From the NCBI GenBank assembly GCA_021324435.1, contig JAJPIZ010000009.1, positions 62,001 to 126,000 of the forward strand: DNA of 64,000 bases. The letters run 5' to 3'. The position numbers were made by a program, and so were the translations under genes. The notes below the pieces were generated by a model. It was not told the DNA's origin. It saw only the letters and a list, made by a program, of their open reading frames with translations, and did no database searches. Of the stretch, positions 60,428 to 64,000 are shown in pieces. Source of the DNA: Anaerolineae bacterium. GTDB taxonomy: Bacteria > Chloroflexota > Anaerolineae > Anaerolineales > Villigracilaceae. Position 1 is the first letter of the stretch; each line of letters begins with the position of its first letter.

Positions 60428-60454
60428 GGACACAGCGACGCTGCGCCCTACTGC

Positions 60455-61687
60455 TTATCGCGATTGAATCGAAAACGATTCATCGCCTGCCAGTGAAGAA
60501 TTCAGCGGTATTGCATCCAACGCCATCACTTTGCTGTTGGCGAAGAAACCAAAATCGAACGAAGTTGCGTCGCCCGCTTTTTTGCCGGGGACAGGCATGA
60601 GCCGCGCGGTGAGCGGTTTATCGAGGCGAAGCGCGAGGGCGGAAAGATCGAGCAGGAGCGGAACGATTTGCTCGGCGGTTGTATCACCGGGCAGAGGGAC
60701 CGTGTCCAATCCTGTTCCGCATACTGTGGAATAAAGTAAAAGATCTTTGATGGTCAGCGATCCCTCGGCGGCGCGCCGGGCAAGGACCGAATCTTCGAGC
60801 ACGGGTTGCATGAAGCCGCTGAAGCCGGTGTGAGGAAAGTTGGCGCGATCCACTGCTTCGGTCAGGAGCGCCGCGGCGGCCAGTGAACCGTGCAGTCCGA
60901 TTTTTGGAACGCCCATTTTTTCGACTGCGTTGCCGAGTGAGTGCGCGTCATCGGGGAACGGCGCGAGAGAAAAGTCAATGCCGCCAAATCGAACGCCGAA
61001 TATTTGATTATTCGATAATTCGTTCGCTATGCGAGCAATCGCTTTGCCGTGCTTTTCAATCTCTGCGATCAGCGTTCGTCGTCCTTCGTCTATCGTCCAT
61101 GGTCTATTGTCCATGGTTTGTCGGCTGAAAGCGTCCACCGCCAAATCCGCCGCTTCGGTCGCAATGGCGAACGCGGGCTGATCGTCATCGTGATACGCGG
61201 CAGGGAAGAAAGGCGCGCCCGCGGGGACATTCGCCAACGCGGCAAAACGCAGGTTGGCGAATCCGTTCGGGTCAATCGGTGCGCACTTGACGATGACTTC
61301 GGCGCAGGCTCGAAGCGCGGCGAGATGGATTTTTTCATCGGCGATTACGCCGCCGAAGAAGACATTTTGACTGGCGGCAATCGCTTCGGGAATGACCTCG
61401 AAACTCTGCGGCGACTCAGGCAAGGCTGGTCCCACCGAGACGTATCCGATTCCATTATGTTCGATGAGTTTTGAAAATCGTTCAGCTAGCTTGGGCAGAT
61501 CAGTGATCTGTTTTTCGCCCAGCAGTTTTGGAAATGGAATGGTCGCCAGGCGCACGGTCTGGACTTCGTAGCCCGCGGCCTCATACGCGGATTTGGCCTT
61601 TGCGAGAAATTCTCCAGCCGCTTGAATGACTTTTTCATCCAGCGGATATTTGGGATTGCAGAAATAGGTGATCGAGCGGATTTTCAT
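60455..61687 (-). CDS. DUF711 family protein with repeat-encoded insertion
   Basis: A 410-residue protein of the DUF711 (PFL-like) family: 'IRSITYFCNPKYPLDEKVIQ', 'SVGPALPESPQSFEVIPEAI', 'FGGIDFSLAPFPDDAHSLGNAVEKMGVPKIGLHGSLAAAALL' in parts, and 'GYFSGFMQPVLEDSVLA'-type segment ('HTGFSGFMQPVLEDSVLA'). The function is unknown; it resembles pyruvate-formate-lyase-like folds without the radical site. Residues about 190-203 ('TMDNRPWTIDEGRR') are encoded by a 14-base tandem repeat and look inserted. Confidence 0.82.
   Translation of the reverse strand: MKIRSITYFCNPKYPLDEKVIQAAGEFLAKAKSAYEAAGYEVQTVRLATIPFPKLLGEKQITDLPKLAERFSKLIEHNGIGYVSVGPALPESPQSFEVIPEAIAASQNVFFGGVIADEKIHLAALRACAEVIVKCAPIDPNGFANLRFAALANVPAGAPFFPAAYHDDDQPAFAIATEAADLAVDAFSRQTMDNRPWTIDEGRRTLIAEIEKHGKAIARIANELSNNQIFGVRFGGIDFSLAPFPDDAHSLGNAVEKMGVPKIGLHGSLAAAALLTEAVDRANFPHTGFSGFMQPVLEDSVLARRAAEGSLTIKDLLLYSTVCGTGLDTVPLPGDTTAEQIVPLLLDLSALALRLDKPLTARLMPVPGKKAGDATSFDFGFFANSKVMALDAIPLNSSLAGDESFSIQSR
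61095..61122. repeat. 14-base tandem repeat inside the DUF711 gene
   Basis: GTCCATGGT occurs at 61095-61103 and again at 61109-61117, with related 'gtcctTcgtctatc' units just before. It is in frame and encodes a Trp/Asp/Arg-rich patch. Confidence 0.55.
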
Positions 61688-61694
61688 GATTTAT

Positions 61695-61760
61695 TAAACA
61701 CTAAGGACACGAAGTTACACAAAACTTTTCCTTAGTGCTCCTTTGTGACCTTTGTGTTTA
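61695..61760. repeat. Imperfect dyad repeat overlapping the end of the SpoU gene
   Basis: 'taaacactaaggacacgaag' on the left pairs imperfectly with 'ctttgtgacctttgtgttta' on the right. The right arm supplies the last codons of the methyltransferase ('NTKVTKEH'). Confidence 0.6.
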
Positions 61761-62535
61761 GATTCCTTTGTCTCATCACTTCGAACATCAACACAGACCC
61801 GGCCACCGCCGCGTTCAATGATTCTGTTTTGCCTGCCATTGGAATTTTCACAAAAGCATTCGCCAGTTTGCGCGCTTGTTCGCTTGCGCCCTCGGCCTCG
61901 CCGCCAACGATCAGCGCCAGCGGCGTGCGGAAATCCGTTTCCCAACAGGACTGGCCGTCCATGTCGGCGAGATAAATGTTCAAGCGCGGGTGCGTCGCAC
62001 TAAATTGCGCGCGGATTTCGTTCCAACTCATCGAATGAATCGGCAACCGAAAATGCGCGCCCATCCCGGCACGGACGACTTTCGGCGCGAAGGCGTCCGT
62101 TGTTTCTGGCGGAATCAGCACAGCCTGCACGCCCGCCGCGTCCGCGGAACGAAGCAATGTCCCGAGGTTGCCGGGATCGCGGATGGAATCCAGAATCAAA
62201 ATGAAATTGGGCGATGGATGAATGGTTAATGGAACCTGGTTGAGGACGGCGATGATTCCTTGAGAAGTTTCGGTTTCGCTCAGCGATTGCAGTAAACCGC
62301 TTTCCACTTTCTCAACTTCTATCTTCTTATCTTCTAACTTCTTGACCAACTCTCTTCCCCGCTCGCTCAATTCATCCGAATACAATACAAATCGAATCGG
62401 CCAATTTGCCGCGAATGCATCTTCGATAAGTCGCACGCCTTCAGCAAGGAACGCGCCCGCCTCGCGCCGTTCCTTTGGGCGGCCAGCGAGGGCACGGACG
62501 AGTTTCAATTTTTGGTTTTGGAATGAAGAAATCAT
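61732..62535 (-). CDS. TrmH/SpoU-family rRNA or tRNA 2'-O-methyltransferase
   Basis: A 267-residue SPOUT enzyme. The N-terminal RNA-binding part has 'RREAGAFLAEGVRLIEDAFAA'. The knot has motif 1 'LDSIRDPGNLGTLLRSADAAGV', 'GMGAHFRLPI', motif 2 'ALIVGGEAEGAS' and motif 3 'IPMAGKTESLNAAVAGSVLMFE'. It methylates a ribose in rRNA or tRNA with AdoMet. The ATG at 62535 fits the family; the longer frame starts inside the macro-domain gene. The C-terminus is repeat-derived. Confidence 0.9.
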   Translation of the reverse strand: MISSFQNQKLKLVRALAGRPKERREAGAFLAEGVRLIEDAFAANWPIRFVLYSDELSERGRELVKKLEDKKIEVEKVESGLLQSLSETETSQGIIAVLNQVPLTIHPSPNFILILDSIRDPGNLGTLLRSADAAGVQAVLIPPETTDAFAPKVVRAGMGAHFRLPIHSMSWNEIRAQFSATHPRLNIYLADMDGQSCWETDFRTPLALIVGGEAEGASEQARKLANAFVKIPMAGKTESLNAAVAGSVLMFEVMRQRNLNTKVTKEH

Positions 62536-62589
62536 GGTTAATGGAACATGGAGAATGGATTTAAGCGGTGCCCATTCTCCATTAACCAT
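62534..62589. repeat. Inverted repeat between the macro-domain and SpoU genes
   Basis: ATGGTTAATGGA and TGGAGAATGG on the left are matched by CCATTCTCCA and TCCATTAACCAT on the right. The 14-mer ATGGTTAATGGAAC recurs inside the SpoU gene at 62222-62235. Confidence 0.7.
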
Positions 62590-63136
62590 CCTCCCAACTT
62601 TTTATGAACGCTCTGATCGTCACGTCGTCGAACAAGACCAGCCGCACCAGTTTGATTTGGGACTTGTTCTGCGAAAAATATTTTTCGATGGCTTTGAACA
62701 TGACGCCCGCGGCGCGTTCTTTTGGAAACCCAAAGATTCCGGTGGAGATGGCGGGAAACGAAATGGAGATCAGATTCAATTGATCCGCAACTTCCAGTGA
62801 CCCGTGAACGGCCGCGGCGAGTTTGGCATCTTCATCGCCATCGCCCCAAACCGGGCCTACCGCGTGGATCACATATTTCGCAGGCAGAAGCCCGCCCGAG
62901 GTCCACGCGGGATGCGAGTGTGAGACCGGGCCATGCTCGCGAATCCATTCATCTGATTCCTGCTGAATGATTCGTCCGCCATGTCGAACGATCGCTCCTG
63001 CCACACCCGCGCCATGCTGCAAATGTTCATTGGCGGCATTGACGATGGCGTTGGTCGTCTCTGCGGTGATATCGCCCTGCACGATTTGAAGCGTCTGACC
63101 GGTCGGAAGAGTTCGATCCACCAGAACTTTGTTCAT
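62582..63136 (-). CDS. Macro-domain protein (ADP-ribose deacylase-like)
   Basis: A 184-residue single macro domain: 'VQGDITAETTNAIVNAANEHLQHGAGVAGAI' in parts, 'YVIHAVGPVWGDGD', and the ribose loop 'FPAISTGIFGFPKERAA'. It matches the MacroD/YmdB group, which hydrolyses O-acetyl-ADP-ribose or removes mono-ADP-ribose. A -10 box ends six bases before the ATG. No ADP-ribosyltransferase is nearby. Confidence 0.92.
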   Translation of the reverse strand: MNKVLVDRTLPTGQTLQIVQGDITAETTNAIVNAANEHLQHGAGVAGAIVRHGGRIIQQESDEWIREHGPVSHSHPAWTSGGLLPAKYVIHAVGPVWGDGDEDAKLAAAVHGSLEVADQLNLISISFPAISTGIFGFPKERAAGVMFKAIEKYFSQNKSQIKLVRLVLFDDVTIRAFIKSWEDG

Positions 63137-63148
63137 GAAAGTATTGTA
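63137..63148 (-). promoter_or_regulatory. Leaderless promoter of the macro-domain gene
   Basis: TACAAT on the minus strand (63148-63143) and six bases to the ATG at 63136. No Shine-Dalgarno and no clear -35. Confidence 0.5.
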
Positions 63149-63192
63149 CCCCGTTAAAACAGTAGAGCGAGATATTATCTCGCTCTACAAAT

Positions 63193-63537
63193 TTATTTCG
63201 CTTTTGCCACCACCGCCGCGAAGGCTTTCGGGTCGCGCACGGCGATGTCTGCCAGCATCTTGCGGTTGAGGGCGATGTTGGCTTTCTTCATCGCCGCCAC
63301 GAGGCGACTATAGGTCGTCCCGTTCAGGCGGGCCGCCGCATTGATACGGGCGATCCACAACTTGCGCAGGTCGCGCTTGCGGACTCGGCGGTCGCGCGTG
63401 GCGTACCACAGACTCTTCAGCATGGCCTCGTTGGCGCGCTTGAACAAAAAGTGCTTCGCGCCGCGCTGTCCTTTGGTGATCTTTAAAATTTTCTTGTGAC
63501 GACGGTGTCCGAACGGACCACCCTTGATACGTGTCAT
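63193..63537 (-). CDS. rplT: Large ribosomal subunit protein bL20
   Basis: A 114-residue bL20: basic N-terminal extension ('[68 protein letters not shown]' in parts) and the globular '[29 protein letters not shown]'. It starts at an ATG after a GAGGT. It lies 181 bases after rpmI, an unusually long gap that contains a dyad repeat. Confidence 0.97.
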   Translation of the reverse strand: MTRIKGGPFGHRRHKKILKITKGQRGAKHFLFKRANEAMLKSLWYATRDRRVRKRDLRKLWIARINAAARLNGTTYSRLVAAMKKANIALNRKMLADIAVRDPKAFAAVVAKAK

Positions 63538-63640
63538 TTGTTACCTCCTGCGAACCTCGGGGCGTCGGCTTGTACTGCGCTTTTCAGTGCAGGTTGTGCC
63601 AGTTGTGTACACCCAGGAGCCGCAATAAAAACGGATATTG

Positions 63641-63704
63641 TTTCACCGCCAAGCACGCGAAGAGCGCTAAGAAAATTTTTGATTCTTTGCGATCTTTGCG
63701 GCCT
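63641..63704. repeat. Imperfect dyad repeat between rpmI and rplT
   Basis: 'accgccaagcacgcgaag' and 'agcgctaagaaaa' on the left pair with 'tttgattctttgcgat' and 'ctttgcggcc' on the right. The pattern CGC-AAG with a period near nine bases is repeated in both arms. It enlarges the normally short rpmI-rplT gap. Confidence 0.6.
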
Positions 63705-63718
63705 TCGGGGTTCAAAAG

Positions 63719-63949
63719 CTACTCTTCCATGTTCGGCGCGAGACGCTTCACATTCTTGATGATGCGTCGGCCTTTGACGGTCTGCATCTCAGCGAGTTGG
63801 TTCTTCACGCGCTTCGATGTGTTTCGGCGCAGGTGGCTCTTGCCACCTTTGGTGCGCACAAGTTTGCCCGAACCCGTCAGGCGAAAACGCTTCGAGGTCG
63901 CCTTGTGGGTCTTCAGCTTGAATTTGCCGGATTTGGCTTTGCGAGGCAC
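63719..63949 (-). CDS. rpmI: Large ribosomal subunit protein bL35
   Basis: A 76-residue bL35: 'PRKAKSGKFKLKTHKATSKRF', 'LTGSGKLVRTKGGKSHL' and 'KRVKNQLAEMQTV'. An AAAGGAG precedes the ATG. The usual order infC-rpmI-rplT suggests that infC lies just beyond the right edge. The C-terminus is slightly longer than in most bacteria. Confidence 0.96.
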   Translation of the reverse strand: MPRKAKSGKFKLKTHKATSKRFRLTGSGKLVRTKGGKSHLRRNTSKRVKNQLAEMQTVKGRRIIKNVKRLAPNMEE

Positions 63950-64000
63950 TGTGACGTACTCCTTTCAGACAAAATAAAACGCTTGTACTTGGTATTCTTC

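Noticed and set aside
63950-64000. infC at the right edge
   Set aside because: Expected by gene order, but too little sequence remains to identify any of its residues.

Overview
The window looks like a chromosomal contig from an uncultured member of the Chloroflexota, probably class Anaerolineae. This is an inference from several features: the array of lipoproteins carrying NBR1-type four-tryptophan (FW) domains, Pro/Thr-rich 'TPTPT' linkers after lipoprotein signals, the 'LTPGPSP'-coding palindromic repeats, and the many dispersed dyad repeats. No rRNA, tRNA, CRISPR array or prophage was seen. GC content is moderate to high, except for an AT-rich stretch from about 15.3 to 23.4 kb.

Layout. 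(1) 1-7.9 kb is housekeeping: a partial ABC ATPase, a divergent TyrA-like dehydrogenase, a GIY-YIG protein, a phosphoribosyltransferase, DUF951, an MGDG-synthase-like glycosyltransferase, a PadR/membrane-protein pair with a clear operator, and the tightly overlapping set tsaE-tsaB-rimI-uracil-DNA glycosylase. (2) 7.9-34.1 kb is one long plus-strand surface-polysaccharide locus. It holds a nucleotide-sugar dehydrogenase, two or three epimerase/dehydratase genes, a Wzx-type flippase, GT4 and GT2 glycosyltransferases, five polytopic membrane proteins most of which resemble GT-C (family 39) enzymes, an acylneuraminate-cytidylyltransferase-like gene, a 2-hydroxyacid dehydrogenase, an SDR, a DUF115 protein, two sulfotransferases, a Wzz-like protein and a Wzy/O-antigen-ligase-like protein. 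Its middle is AT-rich and contains a decayed IS1-family element. (3) 34.1-38.4 kb: an orphan histidine kinase, an alpha/beta hydrolase, rdgB and queG. (4) 38.4-43.2 kb: five consecutive FW-domain secreted lipoproteins. (5) 43.3-51.2 kb: a BMP/nucleoside-type ABC importer with two binding lipoproteins and an MFS transporter. (6) 51.3-64 kb: trmD, two TPR proteins, CIRCE-controlled groESL, a PpiC foldase, ilvE, an ArsR-DUF2087 regulator, DUF711, a SpoU methyltransferase, a macro-domain protein, rplT and rpmI.

Two genome-level signals stand out. First, several palindromic repeat families sit inside protein-coding genes, in frame and without stop codons. One GC-rich palindrome interrupts the Wzy-like gene, rdgB and queG within 6 kb, in both orientations and two reading frames. 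A second family interrupts a GT-C gene, and a related copy serves as the groEL terminator. Second, many operon-leading genes have a TATAAT-like -10 box ending exactly six bases before the start codon and no Shine-Dalgarno sequence, which predicts leaderless mRNAs, while other genes here have ordinary ribosome-binding sites. The FW-lipoprotein array is the most distinctive protein-level feature. All functions are assigned by reading motifs; no database search was run.
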